64,000 nucleotides of DNA from Zygosaccharomyces rouxii (GCF_000026365.1 NC_012990.1:248001-312000), one strand, 5' to 3'; shown: positions 19,538 through 29,014, numbered from the stretch's first letter. Translations and numbers: made by a program. The notes: generated by a model not told the origin, from the sequence alone.

Positions 19538-21544
19538 ATGGCTAGTAATCAAGAGAAGCACTATCGCGACCAGCCTCATCATCTGCCTCACGAGGGCGGT
19601 TCGAGACATGAAAGTGTAGAGGAAGCTGTTTTCAAATACGTTGGTGTTGGTTTACAAAATGATGATGACAATCCCAAGGATCCCAAGTCCTACGATAAGC
19701 GAGACGGTAGTAATGTGGTAGATACAAGTAAACCTGGAGATGGAAATCAGGGAAATGATATGGATTGGCTGTTTAGGAATGCACACAATGACGAAGATAT
19801 TGGTGGTGATAATAATGAGAATTCACCCCGATTCCAGTCGGTAGCTTTGGCTGCTATTGCTGCGGCTTATGGCTCAGGTGCAGGTGCAGGTTCCGGAGAA
19901 CACAAGAGGAGAAGAGCTAGGGATGGTGGTGAAGCTAGTGATGGTGAAGATGATGCAAATGGCAATAATGATAACAGTAACAATGGTGGAAGACGTAAAA
20001 GTTCTAAAAAATCTAAAAAGAATAAAGAGAAAAGGGCTAAATTACAATTGGCGGTAGATCCTGAATTAGCCACTCTAGATGATTCAGATGTTACTAGTCA
20101 TGATCAGTTAGTGCGTAAGGCTATCATGGATACAGATTCTATTGCTCAACATCCCGATTTCCAACAATATTTAAATACAGATGAGGAACCCCAGAAATCA
20201 AAAGATTCTATGAAACATAAAGATAAAAATCATCGCCCAGTGGGCGATCATGAAGATGAAGATGAAGAGGAGGAGGATGAGGAAGATGAAGATGAAGATG
20301 AAGATTCTAGGGATACAAGAGATGTGGATCCTGCTGTAGTGGAAGCTGCTGCTAGGGATGAGGCAGAAGATGACAATTTAGATGATGTTACAAAACAATA
20401 TTCAGAATTACAAAAGGATTCAGTTATGGATAACCCTGTGACGAAATCGATACAGAAGAAAGACTACAGAGAAGTACTACCCAAAGTCCTTTCATCTTCG
20501 GATATCGGTGTAGATACGGATGTATCACATTTGATTCAATCTGCTGCTTCTAAAGCGTCTGCTATCATTGGCACAACAAGTCAATCGAGTGGTAAAAGTT
20601 TTGATCAAGCAGAAGAAGCTGCATTGGAACAATTCATTACAGAATATCAAACTATTAAAAATTTGGATAGGCAACAGATTTGTGAGAGAATTTGGAGTAA
20701 TGAAAGACGCAAAGACGATTTTTGGAGCAATATTTGTAAAGTTTTACCCTATAGGACGAGATCATCAATCTATAAACACGTTAGGAGGAAATACCATGTT
20801 TTTGAACAGCGTGGTAAATGGACCCCTCAGGAGGATGCAGAATTAGCACGTTTATGTGTGGAGAAGGAGGGTCAGTGGTCAGAAATTGGCCGTGCATTAG
20901 GTAGAATGCCTGAGGATTGTAGAGACCGTTGGAGAAATTACGTTAAATGTGGTTCAAACAGAGCTTCCAACAAATGGTCACCTCAAGAGGAAGAATTATT
21001 GAAAAGAGTAATTACTGAAATGTTAGAGGAATCACAAAGACATCATACGAGGGGTACAGATCATTTAGTACAAGAAAGTGACGAAGAAGAGGATGTACCA
21101 GCAAGTGATGATGAAAAGCAAGATTTTGACAAGAAGGATGGCAGAAAATCTAATCGAAAGACGTCCTTTAAGGATGTAATTAACTGGACCATAGTCAGCG
21201 AACGTATGGGCGGTACGAGGTCGCGTATCCAATGTCGTTATAAATGGAACAAGCTTGTTAAGAAGGAAGCTATTGCTAAGATTCAATCGATTACAGAAAC
21301 TGACAAGCGTTGGATTTTGGAAAAATTAAGAGATCTAGGTTTTACAGAAGACTCACAAGTGGACTGGGAAGAATTAGCCGCCCTGAAGCCGGGAGTCAAA
21401 TGGACGGGGACGGAATTAAAACTATGTTACGAAAGGATGAGAAGCGGAGTACGGTATTACAAGCAAAAGTCTATTAATGATATATCTAAGGAACTCTTAG
21501 AAATGCTTGACGGTTCTGTTCCGTTGGAGGCTAAATCGAATTAA
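19538..21544 (+). CDS. REB1: REB1, Myb-type DNA-binding general regulatory factor
   Basis: 668 residues. The N-terminal ESVEEAVFKYVGVGL matches the start of yeast Reb1. The middle is acidic and Asn/Asp-rich. From about residue 375 to 620 come Myb/SANT-like repeats (FEQRGKWTPQEDAELARLCVEKEGQWSEIGRALGRMPEDCRDRWRNYVKCG, then a diverged repeat with GGTRSRIQCRYKWNKLV). Reb1 binds TTACCCG, keeps promoters nucleosome-free and terminates RNA polymerase I and II transcription. REB1 (YBR049C) and NSI1 (YDR026C) are duplicates in S. cerevisiae; this single gene stands for both. Two Reb1-type sites lie in its own upstream region. Confidence 0.95.
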   Translation: MASNQEKHYRDQPHHLPHEGGSRHESVEEAVFKYVGVGLQNDDDNPKDPKSYDKRDGSNVVDTSKPGDGNQGNDMDWLFRNAHNDEDIGGDNNENSPRFQSVALAAIAAAYGSGAGAGSGEHKRRRARDGGEASDGEDDANGNNDNSNNGGRRKSSKKSKKNKEKRAKLQLAVDPELATLDDSDVTSHDQLVRKAIMDTDSIAQHPDFQQYLNTDEEPQKSKDSMKHKDKNHRPVGDHEDEDEEEEDEEDEDEDEDSRDTRDVDPAVVEAAARDEAEDDNLDDVTKQYSELQKDSVMDNPVTKSIQKKDYREVLPKVLSSSDIGVDTDVSHLIQSAASKASAIIGTTSQSSGKSFDQAEEAALEQFITEYQTIKNLDRQQICERIWSNERRKDDFWSNICKVLPYRTRSSIYKHVRRKYHVFEQRGKWTPQEDAELARLCVEKEGQWSEIGRALGRMPEDCRDRWRNYVKCGSNRASNKWSPQEEELLKRVITEMLEESQRHHTRGTDHLVQESDEEEDVPASDDEKQDFDKKDGRKSNRKTSFKDVINWTIVSERMGGTRSRIQCRYKWNKLVKKEAIAKIQSITETDKRWILEKLRDLGFTEDSQVDWEELAALKPGVKWTGTELKLCYERMRSGVRYYKQKSINDISKELLEMLDGSVPLEAKSN

Positions 21545-21847
21545 GACAAAACGAAATGAATGAACATTACTGCCGAAACCGTTGTATAATAATAATAAAA
21601 AGAATCATAGAAAGAAATTCATGGAGGAATTACAGTATTACTAATAATGTGTTCAAAGAACAAAAAGATTTGTAACTAATGATCGTCTAACTAATTATTG
21701 TAGAAATTAACGTTTATGAAAAACCGACCGCGGTTCTCTTTTTTCTTTTTCACACACTCTTCAGAGTTGCATTTTTATTTTAAACACATTATACAAATGA
21801 TTATCTGAACAAGAGAAAAACGGATGTTCTTGTGCTAGTTTAAAACC

Positions 21848-22315
21848 TTAGAATTTAGTGAATTGCTTCTTAGCACTAGCGTTAGCAGCAACCTTAACGA
21901 CGTTAAATCTAACGGTCTTGGAGATTGGTCTGCATTGACCAGCGGTAATGATGTCACCAACGTTGATACGGAAAGCTGGAGAAACGTGGACTGGAACGTT
22001 CTTGTGTCTCTTTTCGTATCTGTTGTACTTGGGCACGTAGTGCAAGTAGTCTCTTCTCATAATGACGGTACGGTGCATCTTAGTAGAGACAACGACACCA
22101 GTCAAGATCTTACCACGGATGGAGACCATACCAGTGAATGGGCACTTCTTGTCAATGTAGGAACCCTCAATAGCGGTCTTTGGGGTCTTGAAACCCAAAC
22201 CAGCGTTCTTATACCATCTCTTAGCCCTCTTGGTGGTCTTGATCTTTGGGTTGTTGAAGATGTGAGGTTGCTTTTGGAAAGCTCTTTCAGACTGAACGGT
22301 CAACTCAGTGGACAT
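21848..22315 (-). CDS. RPS11: 40S ribosomal protein S11 (uS17), intronless
   Basis: 155 residues, nearly identical to yeast Rps11 from [20 protein letters not shown] to KKQFTKF, with strong codon bias. The protein is an early-assembling 40S subunit component that contacts 18S rRNA. The reading frame is continuous through codon 15, the place where both S. cerevisiae copies carry an intron, so that intron is missing here. A Rap1-type element lies 355 bp upstream beyond a GC-rich stretch. It is convergent with REB1. Confidence 0.98.
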   Translation of the reverse strand: MSTELTVQSERAFQKQPHIFNNPKIKTTKRAKRWYKNAGLGFKTPKTAIEGSYIDKKCPFTGMVSIRGKILTGVVVSTKMHRTVIMRRDYLHYVPKYNRYEKRHKNVPVHVSPAFRINVGDIITAGQCRPISKTVRFNVVKVAANASAKKQFTKF

Positions 22316-22790
22316 CTTTACGGTTCCTTAGTTCCAATTCTGCTCAATCTATCCCTTCAAGATGACCAAATTCTAATCCAAATTATTTACTACTAACGAT
22401 GGCGTACCACTTCGAAAAGTTTTGGAAAATTGATTGTGTGTCGGTTTCCCTCGGCCCAGAGTCTGCGTGCGTGGGGAGGGAGAGTCCGAGCTCCCCCCAC
22501 GAGCGACCGTCTAGTTTTTCCGCCTGGGTTCCTTGCTAGGCTTAGGCCCCTCCTGCCTAAGCACTCCCCGGTTTCCACCTACCGTCCGCCTAGGGTCCCT
22601 TTACCAATTCTTCGCGTCGTGGTACCAACGCAGAAACATCTCGAATATTTTCAAGCAATTTTCAAAAATGGTGTACGGATTCTTTTTGCCGAAGACAGTC
22701 ACTTGAAAAATAAGCTCATCGCATTTTAGAACCACATAAAATATACATACACTTGTACATACGTACTCATAAATTCATTAACTTACCTGT
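22316..22790. other. RPS11 upstream region with GC-rich, hairpin-rich stretch
   Basis: 475 bp. About 22441-22600 is roughly 65% GC by hand count (104 of 160), far above the surroundings, and contains an exact 8-bp inverted repeat (GCTTAGGC 22540-22547 with GCCTAAGC 22555-22562, 7-base loop) and a GTGGGGAG...CTCCCC inverted pair (about 22471-22500). A Rap1-type site follows at 22670-22680. Confidence 0.6.
22670..22680 (-). promoter_or_regulatory. Rap1-type site (ATCCGTACACC on minus strand)
   Basis: The minus strand reads ATCCGTACACC, close to the Rap1 consensus ACCCRTACAYC used by ribosomal protein genes, 355 bp upstream of RPS11 in the transcription direction. Confidence 0.55.
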
Positions 22791-23339
22791 TTAGTCCTTT
22801 TTTTCATTCTTCTGCATATTATCGAATACAGACTTACCTTGAAGTAGAACGTCAAATATGAAGGTGTGACCACCGTTTAGCATCAACGTTAGCTTGACAC
22901 CCTTGGAAAAATCTAAGTAACGCTCAATTATAATTTTATCGCCAATGTTTCGACATTGAATTGATCTTAGTGGGAAACTAGGTCGGGTGTCACCAGTTTC
23001 ATTTGCAGGCTCAGAATGCTTGGGTATTACCTGCAATTCTATGAATTGCTCCAATTGGAATACCAATTCTTCCGGACAATCTTCAAAATCTGTATACTTC
23101 TTATGCAATTGCTTCTCGAGAAACTCCTGTGAGAACGCCTGCAACTCATCGTAGAATTTCTCGATATAATTGGAATCATCTGGTAACTGCTTGTATTCGT
23201 GTCTTGGTATTCTGTTAAATTTAGGTCCCTGATTATTGAAATGTGTTGCCGGGGGTACTATGATCCTGCCAGATACGGTCTTGGATAAAGGTACTCTCGT
23301 TGTCGATAAGAAACGCAGAAACACTTGTCTAAACAACAT
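22791..23339 (-). CDS. FMP23: FMP23-like mitochondrial protein
   Basis: 182 residues. The N-terminus (MLFRQVFLRFLSTTRVPLSKTV) is basic, hydroxylated and free of acidic residues, like a mitochondrial presequence. No catalytic motif is visible. The identification rests mainly on position, between RPS11 and ZTA1, as FMP23 (YBR047W) lies between RPS11B and ZTA1 in S. cerevisiae, and on similar length (175 residues). Fmp23 is a mitochondrial protein linked to iron-copper homeostasis. Divergent from ZTA1. Confidence 0.7.
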   Translation of the reverse strand: MLFRQVFLRFLSTTRVPLSKTVSGRIIVPPATHFNNQGPKFNRIPRHEYKQLPDDSNYIEKFYDELQAFSQEFLEKQLHKKYTDFEDCPEELVFQLEQFIELQVIPKHSEPANETGDTRPSFPLRSIQCRNIGDKIIIERYLDFSKGVKLTLMLNGGHTFIFDVLLQGKSVFDNMQKNEKKD

Positions 23340-23778
23340 GGACGCTGGAAAAGTGTGGTGGATGAAGGTGTTGATCGCTATTCGAATTATGTAAATAGTA
23401 GGTCAAAGTCTATCAAGCTTATTGAGAGGGTTTTGACCTTTTAGGGCTCTTGTTGGTTGTACTTTACACCCCTTTTCGAATAAGGATTCGGAGTTATTAC
23501 TTTATAAGACAAGGGTAGATCGGATTGAAGGTCTTGAGGTATAAGGTCAAAGAAGGTAGAAGAGTACAGCTCTAAGCTTGAGATGTGTTAAGGAGGAGGT
23601 ATTCTTGAGAATATGACAGAATGAGGAGGCGGCGTCAATGTCTTAAGTTATTCTACGAGATGCCACACACTCAACTTGTACGGTTGAATAATTTGTAAGC
23701 ATCAATAGTATGCGATTGTTTTCTGCTAAACATATATAAAAAGGATACAGTTCGTTTGAGTCAGGCAGGATTGATAAT
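23340..23778. other. divergent promoter region FMP23 / ZTA1
   Basis: 439 bp, purine-rich in the middle (AAGGTAGAAGAG, AAGGAGGAGG). A TATA box (TATATAAAAAGG, about 23732-23743) stands 40-50 bp before the ZTA1 frame on the plus strand. Nothing else recognised. Confidence 0.5.
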
Positions 23779-24828
23779 ATGCTTAGATCGACAATATCCT
23801 CAGTGTTCAACAAGAGGGCAACAATGGCAACCACAACTATTCCAAAGACCCAAAAAGTTATTTTGATTAACGATACTGGTAGTTATGATGTGCTGAAATA
23901 CCAGGATCATCCGGTGCCTAGTATTACTGACAATGAATTATTGGTTAAAAACAAGTACAGTGGTATTAACTTCATCGAATCTTACTTCCGGAAAGGTATT
24001 TATCCCAGTGAAAAGCCACTGATCCTAGGTCGTGAATCTAGTGGTACAGTTGTTGCTAAGGGTAATTCCGTAAAGGATTTTGATATTGGTGATAAGGTTG
24101 CTTATCTATCTGGATCTGCCTTTGCCCAATATACTAAGGTTGATGCTGCTGGTAAAGTAGTTAAATTACCAAAAGATGCCAATGATGAAACGTTAAAGTT
24201 GTATGCTGCTGGTTTGTTACAATCTTTAACAGCACTCACTTTTATTGATGAAGCTTACAATGTCAAGAAAGGTGATTTCATCTTAAACTATGCGGCTGCA
24301 GGTGGTGTTGGATTAATCTTAGACCAATTGCTAAAGGAAAGGGGTGCTCATACGATTGCAGTAGTTTCTACAGAGGAGAAATTGGAATTAGCCAAGAAGC
24401 ATGGTGCTGAATACGGAATTATCTCCAGTAAAGAAGATATTGTCACTAGAGTTAAGGAAATTACAAACAATCAAGGTGTGGATGCAGCATTTGATTCTAT
24501 TGGTAAGGATACTTTTGAAACTACAATTTCTGCACTCAAAAGGAAGGGTACTTTTGTATCTTACGGCAATGCTTCTGGGCCTGTTAGCCCATTCCCCTTG
24601 ACTAAGCTGACCGGAAACATTAAGATTTTGAGACCGTCGCTATTCTCCTACATCGCAACAAGTGAGGAATGGAAACATTATTCTAGGGAATTTGTTTCTC
24701 TGGTCAGTTCTGGTAAATTAAAGATTAATATTGGCCATGTGTTTCCGCTAAGTGAGTATCCAAAGGCAACCCAGCTCTTGGAAGAAAGAAAGACCACTGG
24801 TAAACTAGTCTTGGAGATTCCTCAATGA
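23779..24828 (+). CDS. ZTA1: ZTA1, zeta-crystallin-type NADPH:quinone oxidoreductase
   Basis: 349 residues from the first ATG, 334 from the second (23824), which equals the length of yeast Zta1. The medium-chain reductase fold is clear: ILGRESSGTVVAKG in the catalytic domain, the Rossmann segment ILNYAAAGGVGLILDQL, and the C-terminal KATQLLEERKTTGKLVLEIPQ. Zinc-ligand residues are absent, as usual in the quinone-reductase branch. The 15 residues before the second Met (MLRSTISSVFNKRAT) look like a mitochondrial presequence, so two forms are possible. Zta1 reduces ortho-quinones and binds AU-rich RNA. A TATA box lies just upstream. Confidence 0.95.
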   Translation: MLRSTISSVFNKRATMATTTIPKTQKVILINDTGSYDVLKYQDHPVPSITDNELLVKNKYSGINFIESYFRKGIYPSEKPLILGRESSGTVVAKGNSVKDFDIGDKVAYLSGSAFAQYTKVDAAGKVVKLPKDANDETLKLYAAGLLQSLTALTFIDEAYNVKKGDFILNYAAAGGVGLILDQLLKERGAHTIAVVSTEEKLELAKKHGAEYGIISSKEDIVTRVKEITNNQGVDAAFDSIGKDTFETTISALKRKGTFVSYGNASGPVSPFPLTKLTGNIKILRPSLFSYIATSEEWKHYSREFVSLVSSGKLKINIGHVFPLSEYPKATQLLEERKTTGKLVLEIPQ

Positions 24829-24882
24829 TTCTAACGGCTGCATCTGTTTAGTTTGATTTTATTTTATGTTTACTTTTTTTTT

Positions 24883-24891
24883 TTTTGTGTC
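24883..24891 (-). promoter_or_regulatory. middle-sporulation-element-like site upstream of GIP1
   Basis: The minus strand reads GACACAAAA, matching the Ndt80 element gNCRCAAAW, about 180 bp upstream of the GIP1-like start. It abuts a poly(T) tract, which raises the chance of coincidence. Confidence 0.35.
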
Positions 24892-25071
24892 GCGCGACAG
24901 CGCCAGGTTTCAATGACGCTTGGTTGACACTAAATAAATTCAAAGAAAATCAATTATATTTCTTCGAAGGATCAAGGTGGGCTAACCTACTATCAGAATA
25001 CGAGACCAACGAGCTAACGATTATTAATTTTAAGGAAATTTTCTAGAAATAAGTCAATCAATCAATTAGCT

Positions 25072-26970
25072 ATGGAAATATCGCTAGCTCAAGAAAATTG
25101 GTGCTCTGAAGATTGTAGCCAAAATTCAATGTCTAATGGCGACAACGACAACGAAACAATATCTTCCGGAAGTGTTGGAACTGGCGGTGGTAAAAGAAAT
25201 TCCTTAAAAAAATGGCTTCACAAAGCTGTATTGGGGTATGATGTAGATGATAGCTTTGATAATGAAGATACGGTAGTAATTGAAGAAGATGATGATTTGG
25301 TTTTTATTCCTACTACCTCAGATTTGTCGAATGGATTATTTTCCTCCAACAAGGAATTATCACCATTACTATTTGAGCAAAATCCTGGGCGTAAGAATTA
25401 TCGTAGACAAAAGATAAAAGATTTTAAATTTCATTTAAAGATGAGGATGCGTTTGGCTAGAGGTGATGAAACCGATAAAAATGGTGAAATGCTCTATAGA
25501 AGACAATGTTTGATGGGTCAAGACGGTGGTGGTGATAGTGGTGAGTATAATGAGGAAGAGTTAGATTGTTATCAAATGTTCAAGACCCAACCTGAACACT
25601 TAGATGCACTTTTCGACTATGCAATGAAAAGTTCATTGGAGCAAACATCGCCCTCAGACTTTGCTGATTTTAACTATGCTTCTAGTCCAGTTAAAGAATT
25701 GCAGCCATTCCAAAACTTAAACTACGATGATATAAACTTAAATGTGGAGCATGCTGCATTTGTTCCACTTGATGTTTGGGATATAGATAAAGAAAGTGAT
25801 TCAAAACGTTTAGATAGTGCAGAAGATCCAAGGGTTTGTGGTTCTAGCAATGATAGTAAAGGGGAGGAGGATTGCCCGACATTGTCGATGGACAGTACAG
25901 AAATGGAATCCTTCACGACAGGTGAATCAACTGAACGATCATTGGAATTGACACCGTCAGTTTATCTGGCTAACGAATTGACTATGAAAGATGGCGCTAC
26001 AGGTAGCGATGTTGCTAATGATAGCTTTAATTCGACAGAAGGGGAAGTAGAGGAGACGTCTTGTGAAGATTCCCAAGATACTCAAAACACTTTATGCAGC
26101 TCTGGAAGTCCCAGCATTGACTCTGTTTTAGATTCTGGTGATTCCAATACTATAATTTATACAATTCCTACTTTCAAGCAAGGACGTGGCCAGCTAAACG
26201 TATCGGGTATAATACAAAGCTTTAAAGATGGCACCTTGACTGAAAAAAATTTGACTCAAATGGCCAAGGGAAGCTCTTTGGGTCTCTCTTTCCGTAGTAA
26301 GGAGTTCTATGAGCAACCGCCCTCGAGTGATGAAGATGAGCAAGCACAAGGACGAAAGCAGGAAATGCCAATGGCTCCCTCTGAAAATGATAATATTAGG
26401 GAAGCTCCAGAAAATTACGGGGTTGAGTTTGCTGGAAATGGTGAAGGTGTAAAATTTGACAAATATTCGCACATCTTAGTCTACAGGGCGGTTAAGAGAA
26501 ATGTGCAAGATAAAGGGTTTAGTTGTCCTAGTTTGAGAACGCCGAACAATGGAAACAGTTCTATAACATCTGGAGTCAGTGAGTCACCATCGGCCTCCAA
26601 GCCAATTCTCAAGAAGACAGATAATGAAAGAGAATCTGAAGAGATTGTGAGAGCTACACTCTGTGATAAAGTAGATGTGAAGTCATTTTTAGCTTATTTT
26701 GAATATTTTGAACACCAAAAGCATTCAGATGAGGTTAACCTGAGTAAGTTTAGAGAGGAGCAGTTAAGCCATTATTATTCAAAGGAGTTTTTCCCAGAAC
26801 TATTAGAAGATATAAAGTTTAAACATGCTTTCAATAGTGAATATAGGAAAAGCAAAATGGCCACAGAATTAAATATTGGTCGAAAGATTGGTGATGGTGA
26901 TGAACAACATGTTCGTCGTTTAGTCAACGTTATAGAAGATCCTACAATAGGATCCGCCAATTTTAAATAA
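25072..26970 (+). CDS. GIP1: GIP1-like protein phosphatase 1 (Glc7) interactor
   Basis: 632 residues, mostly disordered and acidic. A PP1-docking-type motif GVKFDKYSH occurs at about residues 461-469, followed by a PILKK segment and a more ordered C-terminal region (VDVKSFLAYFEYFEHQKHSDEVNLSKFREEQLSHYYSKEFFPELL). Gip1 (573 residues in S. cerevisiae) directs Glc7 to septins and spore-wall formation during sporulation. The call rests on position directly after ZTA1, as for YBR045C/YBR046C, and on the docking motif; sequence identity is not obvious by eye. A middle-sporulation-like element upstream is consistent. Confidence 0.7.
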   Translation: MEISLAQENWCSEDCSQNSMSNGDNDNETISSGSVGTGGGKRNSLKKWLHKAVLGYDVDDSFDNEDTVVIEEDDDLVFIPTTSDLSNGLFSSNKELSPLLFEQNPGRKNYRRQKIKDFKFHLKMRMRLARGDETDKNGEMLYRRQCLMGQDGGGDSGEYNEEELDCYQMFKTQPEHLDALFDYAMKSSLEQTSPSDFADFNYASSPVKELQPFQNLNYDDINLNVEHAAFVPLDVWDIDKESDSKRLDSAEDPRVCGSSNDSKGEEDCPTLSMDSTEMESFTTGESTERSLELTPSVYLANELTMKDGATGSDVANDSFNSTEGEVEETSCEDSQDTQNTLCSSGSPSIDSVLDSGDSNTIIYTIPTFKQGRGQLNVSGIIQSFKDGTLTEKNLTQMAKGSSLGLSFRSKEFYEQPPSSDEDEQAQGRKQEMPMAPSENDNIREAPENYGVEFAGNGEGVKFDKYSHILVYRAVKRNVQDKGFSCPSLRTPNNGNSSITSGVSESPSASKPILKKTDNERESEEIVRATLCDKVDVKSFLAYFEYFEHQKHSDEVNLSKFREEQLSHYYSKEFFPELLEDIKFKHAFNSEYRKSKMATELNIGRKIGDGDEQHVRRLVNVIEDPTIGSANFK

Positions 26971-27128
26971 TTATGAATTCTGCGATATATGAAGTAAACG
27001 TATAAATTTTAAATGATGGAAACAGGATAAATTATTGTTGAAAAATCTCTATGTTTTTGTCTTTATTCTTCTTTCTTTATATAAACTATTGAATGAGATA
27101 CAAGGCGATTTTAAATAAAACTTGGAGT

Positions 27129-28508
27129 TTATTTCTTACCCTTGTTAGAAGTTGAGTTCTTTGGTAGTTCCTTGATGAAAGGCAAGAATTCAGGTTCACC
27201 TGGAATGTATTTTCTCAAGACTTCAGGGACCACTAGACCGTCCTCAGTTTGGTAGTTTTCTAAAACACAACACAAGGCTCTTTGAGTTGCAGCTAAAGTA
27301 GAGTTCAAACAGTGAACGTATTTCTTTTCTCTGTCACCCATCTTCTTGATACCGCATCTGATTTCCAAGTTTCTTGATTGGTAATCGGTACAGTTGGAGC
27401 AAGAAACCAATTCTTTGTATTCCTTTTGGTATGGGAACCAAGCTTCTAAGTCGAACTTCTTGGCTGCAGCGTTGTTCAATTCACCTGAAACGATACCAAC
27501 GACACGGTATGGCAAATTCAAACCTTGGTAAAATTCTTCAGATAATGAAATCATTCTGTCAAATTCTTCCCAAGATTTTTCAGGTTCAGTCAAACAGAAC
27601 TGTTCAATTTTTTCAAATGCATGAACTCTAAAGATACCCCAAGCATCCTTACCATGGGCACCAGCTTCCCTACGGAAACAAGATGAGTAACCAGCGTAAC
27701 GAACTGGTAATTGTTCTTGAGGTTTTTCAAACCATTCACCACTGTGGTATGCTGAAATTGGTTGTTCAGAAGTTGCAATCAAGTATTTCTCGTCATCACC
27801 ATCCATTACCTTGTACAATTCTTCGTCGAATTGTGACAATTGGGCGGTCTTTCCCATAACTTCTTTATTCATCATAACAGGTGGTTGTAATGGAGTGTAT
27901 CCCTTAGTGGCCAAAAAGGACAAACCATAATTGATCAAGGCTTGGTTCAAGAACACACCGTTGTTTCTGAAGAAATAACCTCTGTGACCAGAAATTTTAA
28001 CACCACGTTCTGGATCATATCCATCCAATCTAAGCAAAACTTCGTGATGAGACAATTTTGCAGGTTTACCAGTAGCAGCAGCAATAGGCCCCACTTCTTT
28101 TAAATCTTTTGGTCCCCAGGTACGTACCAACTCGTTGTTTTCTTCATCGTTAGAAACCACAACAGATGGATGAACGATGTTACCAACTACGTTAACCTTA
28201 ACCTTCAAATCGTTATCTTCCTTTTGTTCCTTTTCAGTAAGTTCCTTCTTTTCGTTGGTCAATTTATCCTTTTCAGCTAGAAGACCTGAAGCATCTTCCT
28301 TGTTTTTAAATTTTAGACCGATGTCCTTTTGCAATTTGTTCAATTGCTTGTTTAACTCATCTAATTCAAATCTAGTCTTGACCCAATTCTTGTAATCAGC
28401 GATGATCTCATCAACAATTTCCACGCTGGCGCCTCTTGCTTTCTGGGACTTTCTAATAAGTTCAGGATTACCACCTTTCTCCTCAATAAATTGATTCACA
28501 TCCAACAT
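27129..28508 (-). CDS. SES1: cytosolic seryl-tRNA synthetase SES1
   Basis: 459 residues against 462 in yeast. The N-terminal part is the long helical coiled-coil arm (residues 30-105, rich in Lys and Glu) that binds the tRNA-Ser variable arm. The class II core follows: motif 2 FRREAGAHGKDAWGIFRVHAFEKIEQF and motif 3 LNSTLAATQRALCCVLENYQ, with the serine/ATP site ATSEQPISAYH. The C-terminus is basic, as in fungal enzymes. Codon use is strongly biased. It charges tRNA-Ser and is essential. Position next to the tRNA-Val gene and ATG31 fits YDR023W. Confidence 0.97.
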   Translation of the reverse strand: MLDVNQFIEEKGGNPELIRKSQKARGASVEIVDEIIADYKNWVKTRFELDELNKQLNKLQKDIGLKFKNKEDASGLLAEKDKLTNEKKELTEKEQKEDNDLKVKVNVVGNIVHPSVVVSNDEENNELVRTWGPKDLKEVGPIAAATGKPAKLSHHEVLLRLDGYDPERGVKISGHRGYFFRNNGVFLNQALINYGLSFLATKGYTPLQPPVMMNKEVMGKTAQLSQFDEELYKVMDGDDEKYLIATSEQPISAYHSGEWFEKPQEQLPVRYAGYSSCFRREAGAHGKDAWGIFRVHAFEKIEQFCLTEPEKSWEEFDRMISLSEEFYQGLNLPYRVVGIVSGELNNAAAKKFDLEAWFPYQKEYKELVSCSNCTDYQSRNLEIRCGIKKMGDREKKYVHCLNSTLAATQRALCCVLENYQTEDGLVVPEVLRKYIPGEPEFLPFIKELPKNSTSNKGKK

Positions 28509-28657
28509 TTCTCACTGAAATTTGTCAAGTAGTCTCAAACCTTGCTAAAGACAGATAGATGTTTCTGATCAGTGGTTTAAGTCGCACACATACACGTCAA
28601 CAAACCATTACAAGCTTGCCAAATATCAGTTCACGCTTCTGTTAGAATTTGATGTCT

Positions 28658-28674
28658 CGATGAGAAAAATTTTT
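28658..28674 (+). promoter_or_regulatory. abutting PAC and RRPE elements
   Basis: CGATGAG (28658-28664) is followed without gap by AAAAATTTTT (28665-28674), the ribosome-biogenesis promoter pair, 150 bp upstream of SES1 and 57 bp before the tRNA. It most likely serves SES1. Confidence 0.5.
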
Positions 28675-28730
28675 CCAAGCTGAATATGGTATAAGAGGCT
28701 GCCATTAGGAGTACATAACAACAAGGAACA

Positions 28731-28804
28731 GGTCCAATGGTCCAGTGGTTCACGACGTCGCCTTTACACGGCGAAGATCCCGAGTTCGAACCTCGGTTGG
28801 ATCA
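28731..28804 (+). tRNA. tV(UAC): tRNA-Val(UAC)
   Basis: 74 bases fold as a complete cloverleaf: acceptor stem GGTCCAA with TTGGATC (one G-T pair), discriminator A, anticodon stem TCGCC/GGCGA around the loop TTTACAC (anticodon TAC), and T arm CCGAG-TTCGAAC-CTCGG. The gene has no intron and no encoded CCA. A poly(T) terminator follows within 20 bp (28818-28829). It is nearly identical to the yeast valine UAC tRNA. Confidence 0.97.
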
Positions 28805-28817
28805 AATCCTAGTTTAA

Positions 28818-28829
28818 TTTTTTTTTTTT
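28818..28829 (+). terminator. RNA polymerase III T-run terminator after tRNA-Val
   Basis: Run of T about 13 bp after the discriminator base. Confidence 0.7.
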
Positions 28830-29003
28830 CATCTGCTATTTCAGTCTTATGTAATTGATTGGAGTGTTCCTCACAGGTTTAGGTGTCTATTAATTCAAGT
28901 ATACCTGGTCCAGACACTAATTTAAAATATAGCATATCCGCCGTCTCTTGAGCATTTATACTCAAAACTAGAATAAATTTGCTTTCCTATTTTGCTAAAT
29001 CGC

Positions 29004-29014
29004 GGATTCGAACC
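29004..29014 (-). promoter_or_regulatory. isolated perfect TFIIIC B box
   Basis: The minus strand reads GGTTCGAATCC, an exact B box, but the flanking bases do not form a T stem and no A box is visible at tRNA distance. It lies about 100 bp before the ATG31 start. Confidence 0.45.

Noticed and set aside
21863..22396. 177-codon open frame antisense to RPS11
   Set aside because: Shadow of the biased RPS11 codons on the opposite strand.
22391..22397. TACTAAC branch-point-like heptamer near RPS11
   Set aside because: It is on the plus strand, opposite to RPS11, and no donor or acceptor site accompanies it.
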